From Cristatella mucedo (taxonomy: Eukaryota; Bryozoa; Phylactolaemata; Cristatellidae): a DNA stretch of 64,000 nt. This document shows, piece by piece, positions 32,271-45,084 of the stretch (positions within the stretch are counted from its first letter, which is position 1; every line of letters starts with the position of its first letter). Below the pieces are notes generated by a model. The model did not search any database. It was not told the origin of the DNA and saw only the letters and a list, made by a program, of their open reading frames with translations. The translations under genes were made by a program, and so were the position numbers. The stretch spans positions 1,005,501 through 1,069,500 of the forward strand of contig WPIO01000098.1 of the NCBI GenBank assembly GCA_009760855.2. Direction: 5' to 3'.

Positions 32271-33130
32271 GAAATTACTAGCCACACATACTTGACAAAC
32301 TCTATGTATGCGTGACGGGTTAAATGCTCGTGGTTATCAATTTGGAAGCATCTAAACGGCTTCAACAGAGCCTAGGTGGCTACCTATGTGTACGTCCCTA
32401 TCGGCGAGGACGTGGTTCACAGTTTTAATCAAGTAAGTGCAATTGCCAGCTGCCGGCAGGTACAGTGTAGCCACACTCGAATGGTCACATCACGCACGAG
32501 CTCAGGCTGCCTTAATCTGCTGGGTACACCAATAAAATGCCAAAGACAGTAATTTGTACAGCTTTCCTACTATTTTGTGCTCTCGAAAACAGCGCCGGCA
32601 TTCACTCTAAAGTCTAGTTATTAAATAGCAAGTCACTCTCTATCATACACCTCATCAGCTATCTCAAATGTGTATCAATTTCCAAAAATTCCAACAGGCC
32701 AATCCTCATCGAGCAAGAAAGACTGCGACCTTAGGGTCTTAAGAAGCCTATCTTCAATGCAATTATCTGCAGCTGCAAGTTCTGTTGAATTAATTTTTTA
32801 CAAAATATCATGACTACATGTCCTTAAAGAGGCATTTTTGGGCTGAAGGTGCACTTTTTAACTTATGGATAATTTTAACTAGTCAGGCTGTGACTCTTCA
32901 TTCCGCCATCCTAACAGTGAGAAAAACATAGACAAATAAAAAAGCTCTTATCAGGCCAACAACAGCCAGTAGAGAAGAGTGTGACAGCTTAGCCTATGTG
33001 ACAGGAGGGAAATGTCCATTGTATGCACTACGAGACGGTGGCTTCGAGCGTTTCTGAGCTGGAGATTGTTTGACTTCATATCTGGCCAGCAACTAGTTAA
33101 ACAGTGGTTACTACAGGACTGATGTATACC
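32270..33130. other. No recognised feature
   Basis: A fragment near 32345-32390 (TAAACGGCTTCAACAGAGCC) may be a remnant of family C. The rest is unassigned. Confidence 0.3.
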
Positions 33131-33215
33131 ATATTAACAATAATAATGCACTTGATAAAGCGCCCTCGGATAACTTGATCTCTTTCTAGGCACCATGTCA
33201 AGCTATCCCAGCAGA
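33131..33215 (-). mobile_element. L2-like LINE tail fragment
   Basis: The plus strand reads AACAATAATAATGCACTTGA, TAAAGCGCCCTCGGATAACT and ATCTCTTTCTAGGCACC, the complement of the LINE 3' terminus. Only about 80 bp is left. Confidence 0.8.
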
Positions 33216-34329
33216 GGAAGAATCTGGATTCCATATAAACATTACCAATCATAGATGCACAAAAAATGCTGTCTCCCCTCGAACATCTCCCTAATCGCTC
33301 ACTGTAGGTTCGCACCAAAATTATTAATCACTATAGTGATCCTGCTGATTGATTCGTTAGCTTTTATGTCAGCAAGATAGCCAAAATATGAAGGTCCGTC
33401 AGAAATGCACCCCCATCTCACTCAACTTCTAACTTTCTCAGTACCAATCAGACAGAACTCCAGTTCATCAATGCTTGCTTATAACTGAACGCATGCGTAG
33501 GATTTCCTGGAAAGCAAACTTTTCAAAAGCCACACCCAATCGAAGCCATTTTCACTGTACTAATTGATCGTTGAGAATATTTGCTCCTGAGATTCACAAC
33601 CAACATGATAAAACACCCTTATCTTGGTGTCTCTTACCCACACTTCTCAAAAATAGTAGCAGTATGCTACTCATTTGTAAAGTAGCGACTGACCAAGAAA
33701 GCTTTAGAACGTCTTGTCAGTCTCCATACTACCATTCATGTTGAACACATGGCAACGAGTTGCGGCAGACTACCGTGAACTCTGGTGCTATTACATCAAC
33801 CTGAACAATACAATTATTCAGTCCTGTTTTTAAAAACAACTGCTCAACGATTCAGCATTGCATCGGGTATATACTGACCATCTCACGATATTGGACTGAA
33901 AGGAAGTCATTCCAACATGCTTTTCTTGATCGTTTTGTACTATTGACTGTCATGTTAGTCTAAAGTACGTCTCATCTCGTCTGGAAACCAGTGCTATTAT
34001 ATTGCAATAAGAGGTACTACCTTGGTGGCAGACTGCAAATCAGCGTTTTAAATGGCAAAAATTCAAGGAAAGGCAAAAGTACAGGGTATAATCGTCCTAG
34101 TTAAGTAGATCACTCCTTTCTGCAATTTCTGCTCTTTGGATAAACTATAGTTTCTCAGGACAATGTGAACTACATGGCACCATTCTGAAGTGTCTGACTA
34201 ATGTCGATAAGAAAATGCTCACACGCAGTCCTTACAAACGTGAGCGTTTGCAGAAGGGGAAAAATCTAGCTCTATTATATCGTAAAATGCATAGGAGTGT
34301 AATCGTGTAAAGAACTACTATGTATTGTA

Positions 34330-34440
34330 CACAGGAAAAATAAATAGAAAAAATAAAGGAGAAAAAATTAGGAAATAATATATAATTTATATTATATATT
34401 TTATAATAAATGTGCATAGTATAAATAACGAATAGGAGTT
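34330..34440. repeat. AT-rich low-complexity tract of unit 1
   Basis: AATAAA, TATATA and ATAATA runs. Similar tracts sit at the same place in unit 2 (45085-45310) and unit 3 (54690-54860), although their exact sequence has drifted. Confidence 0.7.
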
Positions 34441-34907
34441 AAAACCAGGCTCGAACGATCGCACCAATATTAGAAACTTTACCAACAACAACCCTCAGGC
34501 GTGCATGCTTACTGCAACAACATATAAAGTCGTGTATGCATTCCGACGAATCCTGGTCAGTAAGACGACTTCCTCTTTAAAATCAAAGTTATATAGAAAT
34601 TTAATTTTTTAAAGCTACAACTACCTGTTACGTTAGTGAAGAATAGGCAGGCTGCATAACCCACAGCGGCAGAGTTGTGATGTCACACACTGGAGACCAC
34701 TTTGTGGCTCGACCTAAATTTTTACTAAATTCCCTTTCACCGATGACTGAAATGAATTGGAAGTACTGATAGTCATAATAGAAAAGTACGGTAACATAAT
34801 AGAACTTAATCGAAACCTGGGGGTTGTATAACACATCATAATGAAAACAGCAGCAACAGGTTAATCCTATGCATTATACCTAGACATGATGGCAAATGTA
34901 AACAAGT

Positions 34908-35934
34908 ATGTATTGATGACATCCGCACATGGATGGCAGCAAATTTTCAAAGACTAAACGATGATAATACTTACATACTACTTATGGGCCAACCCAGTGT
35001 GATTCAGAAATTGGAAAGGCAGACGCTCAAAATTGGCTCTGTGAGCATATCTCCTGGTGAATCAGCTCGAAATCTAGGTGTCATGTTCCAAAGCAACCTC
35101 TCTTTTGACAACCATATCAACTCCACAGTCAAATCTGCCTATTTTTACCTTCATAACATTGCTAAAATTCGGGCTTGTTTAGATAAGGATACCACGTCCA
35201 TTCCAAGTTGGTCCATGCTTTCATGATATCCCGTCTCGACTTCTCCAACTCACTGCTTACTGGCCTACCATCATGTGCGATCAGGCAATTGCAGCTGGTG
35301 CAAAACTTTCACAGCTAGGCTTGTCTGTCATAAGTGGCGCAGTGGCCACATTACATGACTTCTCGCTGACCTGCGCTGGCTACCAGTCAAGCAACGGATT
35401 GACTTCAAGGTTTTGTCGCTCACTTTTAGGTCACTTCTTTCTTTGGCTCTAGCCTATCATTCAGATATACTCCCCAATCAGGCCAAGCATCGTCTCACCC
35501 ACTTTTCGGACTCCAACAGTCTACAAATATCTCGTACAAACCTTAAATTCTTCGGAGACCATGCATTCCGTTCGTATGCTCCCAAAGCCTGGAACTCCCT
35601 CCCGACTTACGTCAGAACCCCCCTCAGTTGTGCACATTTAAAAAGAACTTAAAACACACCTATTTTGGACAGCATTTAATGGGTGCCTGGAATTCGTCCT
35701 TGATGTACTTATGCATGCTGACACTGTGCATGCAGCCACTAACCATATTTGCATGCTAACCCTGTTCCTGTCACCCCTAACAATCTTATTCATTTTGTTT
35801 GTTTATCAAGCATGATATTACTCACCATTCAAATGCATATCCCTTTGCAGCAAATGCAAAGCGCCTTAAGAGAGAGATTGAGTTCTCTGAGGGTGCCATA
35901 TCAAGTGCATTAATATTATTATTGTGATCATTAT
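34908..35934 (+). mobile_element. L2-like LINE, 5'-truncated, with 3' UTR and tail
   Basis: Starts inside the region after the RT catalytic motif (IDDIRTWMAANFQRLNDDNT) and continues with SARNLGVMFQSNLSFDNHIN, YLHNIAKIRACLDKDT, then frame changes, VKQRIDFKVLSLTFRSL, RTNLKFFGDHAF and APKAWNSLP. A 3' UTR (GCATGCTGACACTGTGCATG) and the tail AAAGCGCCTTAAGAGAGAGA, TTGAGTTCTCTGAGGGTGCC, ATTATTATT follow. Units 2 and 3 have an empty site here (AACAAGTATCACG; AAGCATCATGCTG), which defines both ends. Frameshifts near 35215 and 35320 leave it non-functional. Confidence 0.9.
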
Positions 35935-36899
35935 AAGCGTAATGCTGTGACTAGCATACTGAAATACACGAGAGGAGGCTCAGCAAAGCCTGTAAGCAAG
36001 ACATGTTTCCGAGTATCTTACATCAAATCAAGATAAGTCCACGTGTAATGCCATGCTTAATGGGGACCTGGGGACCGGTTTCATTTAGTCTTCTAGTCAC
36101 TTGCTGCTACTGGCAGGGCTTTTCAGCATGGAAGCTGATGGAGACTTCCACGTCTGTCTGATATAAGAGGGTTGAGCGTGACCATGCCAAAACGATCACT
36201 GCCTGCCACTTGCTTAGACATTAGATGAATGAAGTAATAGCTAAATTACGACCGTAGATGAAATAATTGCGTGGGCATTTCCATTCCCTAGTTGTCGTTA
36301 CCTGTTTTATTGGAGTCGCTTTCGTAAATTGTGTTCGGTGACGTACGTATTTATGAATTTTTGCATGAGGAGCATTGTAATTTGGCGAGCGAGTGCTGAC
36401 AAGTGTTTCAGCCCTGAAACCAATTCAATTGCCAAATACCAGAGTTCGGTTGAGCCCGGCACACTTGCACTGGGTCAGTCGATCGCTACTTGCACTTATT
36501 TCTAGCACCTCAGTGAGAGCCTGCCCACGTCTTTCGAAGTTGTTAAGGCGAACGTGTGTTTGAGTGGGCTCGTAAATTATGAACTCGCATAAGCAGAGCT
36601 ATTGGCTGTTGTGCTTATGCAAGTGCGACAGAGTGTATGCAGCACGTAGGCAAGTTACCTTTAACCGCATCAGTCTTTTTTCTGTGAGCGTGTCACGTTT
36701 AACCGTTCAATCATGCTTCCTTCGCCACAAACTTCAGTGCCTAGAAGGACATTGTGTTCTCTGAGAGCGCTATAGCAAATGAATCATCATTACATTCACA
36801 TGGCTGAATGCATGCACATGGTGGTGCACCTGGAGGATACGTATTTGCATTAATGGTATTACTCCCTTTGTGCATATCTAGTACACTGCATCCTGAAGT

Positions 36900-36995
36900 G
36901 CGCATGTCTGTGTGTGTGTAAGCGTGCCTGTGTGCCTGCCGGCGAGCGCCCGTGATTGTGTGTGTTTTGGAGTGTGTAACCTCACAGTCGTGCCG
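36900..36995. repeat. TG-rich tract of unit 2
   Basis: Interrupted TGTGTG and GTGTGT runs. The same position in unit 4 has expanded to nearly 300 bp (58022-58310); in unit 3 it is short (near 49550). Confidence 0.8.
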
Positions 36996-37016
36996 GTACC
37001 TATGTGCAAAATGTGG

Positions 37017-37180
37017 AAAATGCTAGCTGATTTAACAGCTTTGTTTGTAAAGCGACAGAAGAGCCTATATGTCTATCGGCACAGCTTGAAGCCGAAATCC
37101 CCCACCATAGATTTCGAACCCATGACCTAGGAACCGAGGTCGTGAAAAGCAACCTCCTTACATAGTGTGCCATTACAGCT
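37017..37180 (-). mobile_element. SINE-A copy, inserted after unit duplication
   Basis: Minus-strand head with GGTTCGAAATC (B box, one change), GAACCGAGGTC-like stem complement and A-box TGGCACACTATG. Body and tail as in other copies (GACAGAAGAGCC, GCTGATTTAACAGC on the plus strand). Units 3 and 4 lack it at the corresponding site. Confidence 0.85.
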
Positions 37181-38528
37181 CGAGGTTTTCTGTGTGGCTA
37201 TATTTTCGAGCTTACTATTTTGTGTGAAATTTTCTGGATGGTTATGTGCATATGAGTTCTTATAAGAATATTCATAACACTAATACACTTGATAAACCGC
37301 CCTCAGAAAACTTAATCTCCTTATCTGTGCTTTGAATTGGCTGCAAGAAAGGCAAATAAAGCGGTTAGTGGTAGAATGCTCAATCAACAACAAGAATAAT
37401 ATGGTTTGGGCTGACATGAGCACGGTCAGCATGCAAGTGTGGTTGGTGGCAGCATGCACAGTATCAGCATGCGTAAGCACATACATTCTGAATCACCGGG
37501 ACCTACTAAAGTTTGAGACGAATAGGTGCATTTTTTATTTCTTTTTAAATTTTTTGAGTCACGGATGTCGTGATGCAAGTCGCTAGTGAGTTTTGGGCTT
37601 GGGTAGCATAGGAACTAATTGCATGGTCCCTAAAGGATTTGATGTTTGTACAAGGTGTAAGTAGTTTTATGGATGGTTATGTGAATGTGAGTCCTAATAT
37701 GCCCCTGTGTGTATATGTGTACGTAAATACATTGCTTATGCACGTGTTTGAATGCGTGTGTGTGCATGTGTTTGTGTGAAATGTTAGTTTGTAGGAGAGG
37801 CAAACGCATGCAAAAAGAGCATCAGTGGTTAATGGTTAACTACATAAATATGTCAATTTCTGTGCACGTGTTTTTCATTGCATAGAGTGTAAAAAAGTAA
37901 CTTCAATGTACTGACAGCATGGCTAGAAATGCAAAGAAATACCGTCACCAGTGAGAATGAACTATCAATAGTACGTTTAATTACATGTTTGATGAAAGCA
38001 CCATACAAGATAGAAGCTGGTTGATTCACTGGCAAAGTGATCATGAGAGGTATAACATATGTGGCAGCAGATGAGGCAGAATATACACTATATAAGCAGG
38101 TGCTATATCATGAAATTTAAGTTGCTGCAATTGCTCTGAGTTTACCTGCTAGCATCTGAGTGCTAATTGATGCCTGAATTGCTTAGTCCCGCATTGGCCT
38201 ACTTTCAGTCTAGCAAACAGGTAAATTGTCCAAATTTTTTTTCAGCAACCCGTTTCTCTCTTTTAAGTTTCCGTGCACTTTTATAATAGTTGTTTTACGG
38301 AACTGTAACCATTATTTGCATAAACTCTAGCACCCAATTGATCTTCGTCGTGGCTTGCCATTCTGCCACCTTGGTGGAAAAAGTGGGCTAGTCCATACTT
38401 ACATCCTGCAAGCTAGAATGAAAGCACATTAAGTGTGTCACGCATGTTAAAAAATAGTTAACAAACATAGCTTGCTGTGATTTAACATATACGAAAGTAT
38501 GGCTGCTTATCTGAAAACTCTCTGCCGA

Positions 38529-38660
38529 TCTGGTCCGTCCAAATGGGTCCCAACCAAGGTCTGGCGAGGTCACGGGCTCAAGCCCTGTGGCACATGTGAA
38601 GCATACTACCGGCAATACAGTTCTTAGATCGCCATACAAATGAATAATTTTTTATTTTCA
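38529..38660 (+). mobile_element. SINE-B copy shared with unit 4
   Basis: Reads CAAATGGGTCCCAACCAAGG, GAGGTCACGGGCTCAAGCC (worn B box) and ACATGTGAAGCATACTACC, ending ATACAAATGAATAATTT. It is preceded by GCTGCTTATCTGAAA as in unit 4 (59.3 kb), so both descend from one insertion. Confidence 0.8.
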
Positions 38661-39989
38661 GTGACAACTAGCTGACTACAGATCTTCTTTGATCATGCCC
38701 ACGATAACTCCAGTTTGTGTACTTCAAGGACTGCAATAAATGACATTTAAGGCTCAAAACCTCATCAGGGCAGTAACTATTTTTTTGCATTGCTGTGATT
38801 AAATTTCCTTGCTCTTTAAACTTATTCGCCCCGGGACAGAGCCAGCCAAGGCTGATCATGAGCGACCCTCGGCTTTTACATGTACCTTTAACCACACCTG
38901 AAGGTGTTACGGACCAATTCACAGGATGTCGTTGCAGCAAATTTAAAAGGCATGGGCTACGTGCACAAAACCGTAAATTAAACCTGGACACATACCACGA
39001 TCAGCAGGAGTTTCGAGTTTATCTTTGAGAGCTCTTCCATAACTGCAGCTGCACTGACAACCATAATCAACTCGTGCCTCTCCTTCTTCAATAACTTACT
39101 CACATTCATGGTTTTAGCATGAAATTTTAACCACCGTTCTCCCTGTAGCTGCCATGTAGGTTTCTGTCCAAATTTTCCTCTGGCAAAACACAAAACGTTC
39201 ACGCGATCTTTCTGAATTTTTTATACTGGTAGCTAACACAAACTACCGTCTAATTCAAAAGGCCCACATGGTATTTAAGCACCCAAAGTCAATCAAAGAA
39301 TGCTTGTTGAAATATATTGTGTATTTTTATGACAAGTGTAAGACCGGCTTTTGTTACAAGACTGACAGACAGAGCCACTTAGCATTTATTAGTTTCTTAT
39401 CCGGTTGTTGGCTTGCCTCATCATCTCCTGTGGGCAACCACAATCGTTAGGTTTCCATCAATCTGCAAATCATGGAACTCCCTAGTCCTATTAACCACAA
39501 GTTACCCGTGTGTCTAGAAGTTAAATAGAACCATAAGTAAGCACCTCCACCTACCTCAGCCGTTAACTAGCACATCGCACATTGATTTGTTATTGACACC
39601 AAGCCCACTGAAAACGAACAGAAAATTATCTAACTATTCTCAAACCATCATAAAAAGTAAGTCTTCTATCGAATATGAATTAACTAACAAAGTAGATTTT
39701 TCAAGCGAATTCAAGATCTTTCATCTCATCGGAACATGGCTCACAACGTGGACAGTCAATGCCATATTTTGTCAGCCTTGGTTAGCTGATAGCCTAATGC
39801 CAGAGGCTGTTGCTGCAAATGGGCAACGGAAGCTTGACTTTCAGCTACAAGAGATCTTGAAAATTCGATCAAAGCCTCCTCCTCAGCTAACCGAAGCCCA
39901 TCGATGGTGGGAATCTCTGGCTACCAGTCCAGGCCACTCTATTTTGCACTATTTTTACTTTTCCATTTACTTTCGATCGCTAAAAATGT

Positions 39990-40680
39990 TTCTAATAATA
40001 ATAATAATGCACTTGATAAAGCCCCCTCAGAGAACTCAGTCTCTCTCTTGGCACTTTGCATTTGCAGCAAAGGGAAATGCAATTGAATGGTGAGTAATAT
40101 CATGCTTGATAAACAAACAAAATGAATAACATGGTTAGGGGTGACATGCACAGGGTTAGCATGCACATGTGGTTAGTAGCTGCATGCACAGTGTCAGCAT
40201 GCATATGCACATGAAGGACGAATCACAGGGACCCGCTAAATACTGCTCTAAATAGGTGTGTTTTTAAGTTCTTTTTAAATGTGGTCAGGTCAGGGGATGT
40301 TCTGACGCTGGTCGGGATCGAGTTCCAGGCTTTGGGAGCATACGAACTGAATGCACGGTCTCCACAGAATTTGAGGTTTGTACGAGGTATTCGTAGACTG
40401 TTGGATTCAGAAAAGTGGGTGGGACAATGCTTGGCCTGATTGGGGATTATATCTGAGAGATAGGCTGTAGCCAAAGAATGAAGTGACCTAAAACTGAGCG
40501 ACAAACCTTGAAGTCAATCCGTTGCTTAACTGGTAGCAAGTGCAGGTCGGCAAGAAGTGGAGTTACGTGGCAAGTGCGACGCTCACGTCAGACAAGCCTA
40601 GCTTCAGAGTTTTGAACCAGCTGCAGTCGCCTGATCGTCCTGGTAGTCCAGTAAGCAATCGATCTTATCAATAGATTGCT
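39990..40680 (-). mobile_element. L2-like LINE, 5'-truncated
   Basis: On the minus strand, from the right: LQLVQN-type sequence, LLADLHLLPV-like, then an open frame (40504-40223) with SLSFRSLHSLATAYLSDIIP, RTNLKFCGDRAF, SSYAPKAWNSIP and TSPDLTTFKKNLKTHLFRAV. A 3' UTR and a tail of five TAA/ATT units (39994-40010) follow. It lies in segment S5/S6 of unit 2. Unit 4 has an independent LINE near the same point in the opposite direction. Confidence 0.9.
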
Positions 40681-41310
40681 CTTATAGTGCTATGCATAAC
40701 TAAATCTCTCGGTTTGCCCTTCACAAGTTGCTTCTAGATAACCAGTAAATACTTAACCACGTGCATTCTATCGGTTATTGCAGATAATTAAAATTAAAAG
40801 AGGATTTTTGCCCTGACCAGCATCCAGTAGCCAAAAAAGAAGACGTCGTGGATATGGGTTAGCTGGACCTTTGACTAGTAACGTGCAATTAACAATGTAC
40901 ACGTGAACTTAAAAGCACTTAGAAAAAATCTGAGACATTCCCTCAAAGGCATACTCTGATGCATATATTTTCTACAACAAAGCAGAACGAACATGAGAAT
41001 AGCCTCCTGATCATAATGTCTCATTCCTGCACTTCTCAAAAGGACTCGCATTAGGCCACTCATTAGCAGAGTAATGACCGACCAAGAAAGCTTTAGAAAG
41101 TCTTCTCAGTCTCCATAATGTGGTTCCTGTCAAAAACAATGCTGCGAATTGTGAAAGCGTCCCATTAACTTTTACATTGTTACTTTAATCTGACCAAGCA
41201 AGTTCTGTTCAATTTTCAGACTCTATGTTACATCGCTTCGGGCCTATACCGACCATTTAAACAGTACTTAGCTATAGTCATTCTTGGTGTTTTTCTTAAT
41301 TGTTTGCAAT

Positions 41311-42650
41311 ATAATAATAATAATAAAAATAATAATGGGCTAAATAAAACACCCTCAGAGAACTCAATATCTTTCTAAGAACTTTGCTGTGCGGCAAAAG
41401 AAAGCGCTATTGAGTAGTGAGTAATATCATTCTTGATAAGCAACATGAATACCAAACTTAGAGGTGACATGGACAAGGTCAGCATGCAATTGTGCTTAGT
41501 GGCAGCATGCACAGTGTCAGCATGCATTACCACATGAATAGCAAGTTACAGAGACCCACAAAATCCTCTCCTAAATAGGTGTTCTTAAGTTCTTTTTAAA
41601 TGTGGTAAAGTCAAGGGATGTTGTAACGCAAGTCGGAAGTGAGTTCCAGGGTTTAGGAGCATGCAAACTAAATGCATGGTCTCCAATGGATTTGAGGTTT
41701 GTACGAGGTATTGGTAAGCAGTTGGATTCTGAAAAGGAGGTGGTACGACGCCTGGTGAGGGAGTAGATGTGAGAGGTAGGCTGGAGCCAAAGAATGAAGT
41801 GACCTAAAAGCGAGAAACTAAAATTTGAAGTCGATCCGTTGCTTGATCGGAGCCAATGCAGGTCGGCTAGAAGTAATGTGAAGTTGCAACTGCGATGCTC
41901 ACGACAGAAACCCCTAGCTGTAAAGTTTTGCGTTAGCTGTAATCGCCTGATTGCATATGCCGGTAGGCCAGTAAGCAGGGAGTTACAGAAGTCTAAACGA
42001 GATGTCACAAAAGCATGGATCAACTAGGACGTGGTATCCTTATCTAAATAAGCCCAAATTTGTATAATGTCATACATCTGAAAGTAGGCAGACTTGATAG
42101 TGGAGTAGATGTGGTTGTCTAACGATGAGTCAATTTGGAGCATGATACCTAGATTTCGAGCTCATTCAACAGAAAATATGCTGGTAGAGCTTATTTTGAT
42201 CGTCAGCCTTTCCGATTTCTGAATCACGTTTGGTTTGCCCATTACTAATAAGTTAGTTTTGTCATCGTTTAGTTTAAAAAAATCTGCTGCCATACATGTG
42301 GGGATGTCATCAATACATGCAGTAAGTGAATTGAAAGAATCTGAGGTGCTCGAAGTCTGGGAACGATCAAAGCAAAGGTACAACCGAGTGTCATCCGCAT
42401 AGAAGTGAAAGCCTACATATTGTTTGACCATCACATCAGCAAGAGGGAGAGCATAAACCATGAAAAGAACCAGACCTAGCACGGACCCCTGAGGTACCCC
42501 ATATTCCAGAGGCACTGTGGATGATCTTCGTTCATTCACGTCAGTACTCTGGAGTCTACCACTGAGATAGGTCCTGAAGCATTGCAGAGCAAAGCCGGTG
42601 AAGCCAAGGCGAGATGATTGGTGCTCTAGAAGAACTTCGTGATCGACAAT
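41311..42650 (-). mobile_element. L2-like LINE carrying the RT catalytic core
   Basis: The longest LINE copy. The minus-strand frame 42539-42162 has GVPQGSVLG at residues 14-22 and the catalytic FHFYADDT, with YADD at 42390-42401. Just upstream are DHEVLLEHQSSRLGFTGFAL and FRTYLSGRLQS, standard RT segments. Downstream (42023-41571) come LDFCNSLLTGLPAYAIRRLQ, LLADLHWL, RTNLKSIGDHAF and APKPWNSLP, then the 3' UTR and tail. At least two frame breaks and 5' truncation inside the RT make it inactive alone. Unit 3 has an empty site (GATTGTTTGCAACTATTAAT near 51910), so it arrived after unit duplication. Confidence 0.92.
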
Positions 42651-42789
42651 TATCGATGGCCAATTTCATCTAAAGTATGTCTCATCTCGTCTGGATATGG
42701 TTGATATTATTTTGCAATATAAGGTCCTATCTTGGTTAGAGACTGCTCAGCATTTATTTCACTGAGATAAAAAAATCCAAGAAACGATT

Positions 42790-43960
42790 GAAAAACGTAC
42801 CATTCCAGGGATAGGTGAGTGGACTGATTTTTTCCTACAATCTATGCACGCTAGATTAAAGTCGTAATCGCTAACCATAATCGGGCCTTCCATTTTTTGT
42901 CGATGACACACAGAGCTGAATGCATGCTTTGAGGCAGCACAGCCTTTATACATCCCTCACCTCTCAAGCCGCTTGCCTCGATAAAGACTACACATTGGCG
43001 GCAGCCAACATCTTTAAATTGAGTTCAAGGATAAGCAAGTTACTATTGCTGGAAACATCTACTGTGTAGCTGAAAATAGCAAGCAAATCGGCCAAACTAG
43101 GCTCGCAGCGCACATGCCCAGTAAAACGTGCAGGAAATTGAGGTTTACTGTTCGAAAGTAATTTGTTCTAGACAAACAACCAGCTCCACATTCAATATCT
43201 CATAATTTCACCCGCCTTAACCTGAACATTTGCTAGTGCTCATACAAGATTATAGGATCTGATACGTCAATTTACGAAATTACCTCTCGGTTTCTGTCAG
43301 TAATGATAATATTAACAGTACGTTTGTATACTGCCATATAACTTGGTCGCATTCTGGGAACTTAAAATATGCCCTATCAATGTGACCTTTATTTTGACAG
43401 CCAAATCTGTTCGAAAGTCATCTGTACGCTTTCAATTACATAACACTGCTGCATTTCGGGCTTGTCTAGCAAGGGATCCGAACATCTTAATTAATCCATG
43501 CACATCTGACATCCTGCCTAGACCTATTTAAGTCACTGCTTAGTGATCTGCAGGCTTATGCAATCAAGGGGTTATAGTTGGTGAGAATATAAGTCTGCAG
43601 CCAGTCTTGCCTGTTCTGAGTGTCGCAGTTGTAACCTCACATCCCTTATCACCAACCGGCAGTGGCTGCCGTCTAAGCAGCATACCGACTTCAAGGTTCT
43701 GCCACTTACCTTTGTGTACTTTTATTCTTGGTATCAGCCTACCCATCAGATTTACTCTCCCATCTGGCTAGATAACGTAGCAACTACTTTGTGAACTGAG
43801 TTTAATACCTGCACTTCATGTCAGCCTTAAATTCTTTAGACGCCGGGGCTTTAGTTTACAGGATCCACAAGCCTTAAAATCATGCCTACTGACATTCAGT
43901 CCACTTCAGATTTTACAAACCAAGCTATGCTTTTCTATAATGTAGAACCGCACAATTCAA
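42790..43960 (+). mobile_element. Old L2-like LINE, shared by units 2 and 3
   Basis: Very worn plus-strand copy: LDKQPAPHSIS-like near 43170, SSVRFQLHNTAAFRACLARD near 43410, a CATCCCTTATCACCAACCGG stretch for LL.NLQWLP, then a DAGALVY-like remnant of the C-terminal block. Its flanks and internal landmarks (GAGTGGACTG; ACAACCAGCTCCACATTCAA) match 52054-53615 of unit 3. The insertion therefore predates that duplication. Confidence 0.7.
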
Positions 43961-44624
43961 CAGGCCATATCAAATAAAACAGTGTGATTATACTGCTTTT
44001 ACCAGATTTAGATCCAGATACATAGGGTTGGTCGGATCCAGTGAACCCTTATACGTCACGGACCAAACGTCAGTACGTGACAAGAAAAATTACGAAAGCA
44101 CCAAAGGTGAGTGTATTTTGTGCACGGCCACATACTTGTTGTTAGCATGCTACGTCAGATGGAACTCAAATGTGTTCTACTGCACCACTAGCAAGCTTGT
44201 TGTGTACCTTAACTGTTGGATTAAGTATGAGACATGCCTGCATACCGTGCACGATATCAAACAGATAAGGTATCTTTTGTAAGTGCAACAGCACTATGTA
44301 TGCAGTCGATTCACTAGCTGAATTATAGCTTGTGCAAAGCAGTAGAAGGTCAGGCCTCACAGGGATAGACCTACGCTGACGCACATGTACAGTAAGCAAG
44401 AAATTAAACTCAGTGGCACACAGGGAAATAGGATTACTGTGCCACCCAGCTTAAGATGAGGGCAAGAGATTGCTGCACCTCGATGCAATCACAGCCAATA
44501 ACTGAGCCAATACGTTAACAAGAGAGCACATCGGGTTGTGTCTAAGTTCAACTTCTGATAGACTACAGCTTCTCTTGCCAGAATGAAGTACATGGCACAA
44601 TCCAGCAATGGGTGTAACTAATAA

Positions 44625-44797
44625 AAAAAATCCTAGCTGTTATAGCAGCCTCTTTTGCAAAGCGACTGCTGAGCCTTTATGACTATCCCTACCCCTTGCA
44701 CCTGCAATAAAGGATAGCTAACCACAGGATCATAACCCACGACTTCAGAACCAAGGTCAAAAAAGCAACCGCCTTACCTAGTGTACCATCAAGGTTC
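44625..44797 (-). mobile_element. SINE-A copy
   Basis: The plus strand shows AATCCTAGCTGTTATAGCAG, TATGACTATCCCTACCCCTT, a worn B box (GGATCATAACCC) and CCTTACCTAGTGTACCATC. Absent from units 1 and 3 at this position. Confidence 0.8.
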
Positions 44798-44911
44798 GTC
44801 ACGGTAATTTAGATAATCATAGGCAAAGTGCACGCAAACGCCTGCATAAGGGCAAACGTAAGCTCTAGCTATTCATACTCTGCATTGGACTGTAATAATG
44901 TATTGGAATAA

Positions 44912-45082
44912 AAAAATCCTAGCTGATTAAACACCCTCTTTTTGTATAGCGACAGAAGAGCCTTTACGGCTATCCCCACCGCTTGCAGTAGCGATAAAGG
45001 ATCGCCCACCACAGGAATCGAACCCACGACCTCGGGACCTAGGTCGTGAAAGCAACCACCTTACCTAGTGTGCCATCCTACG
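44912..45082 (-). mobile_element. SINE-A copy, best preserved Pol III boxes
   Basis: Minus strand: A box TGGCACACTAGG (45064-45075) and B box GGTTCGATTCC (45014-45024), about 40 bp apart as in tRNA genes. Then GTGGTGGGCGATCCTTTATC, GCTACTGCAAGCGGTGGGGA, AAGGCTCTTCTGTCGCTATA and a tail ending AATCAGCTAGGATTTTTT. Both boxes match consensus, so it could still be transcribed. It lies about 115 bp from the previous copy, same orientation, and is missing from units 1 and 3. Confidence 0.9.
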
Positions 45083-45084
45083 TA

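Larger units (their letters stand above)
33540..36060. repeat. Macrosatellite-like unit 1 (partial)
   Basis: Matches unit 2 (40970-41300 and 42655-46640, with gaps) and unit 3 (51590-52030, 54720-56050). Landmarks are GACCAAGAAAGCTTTAGAA, CAGTCTCCATACTACC, AAAGTACGTCTCATCTCGTC, a (TAATAA)-rich tract at 34330-34440, then CTGCATAACCCACAGCGGC and TGTGGCTCGACCTAAAT. The last segment of the unit (47.0-47.7 kb in unit 2) is missing here. A LINE at 34908-35934 interrupts it. Confidence 0.75.
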
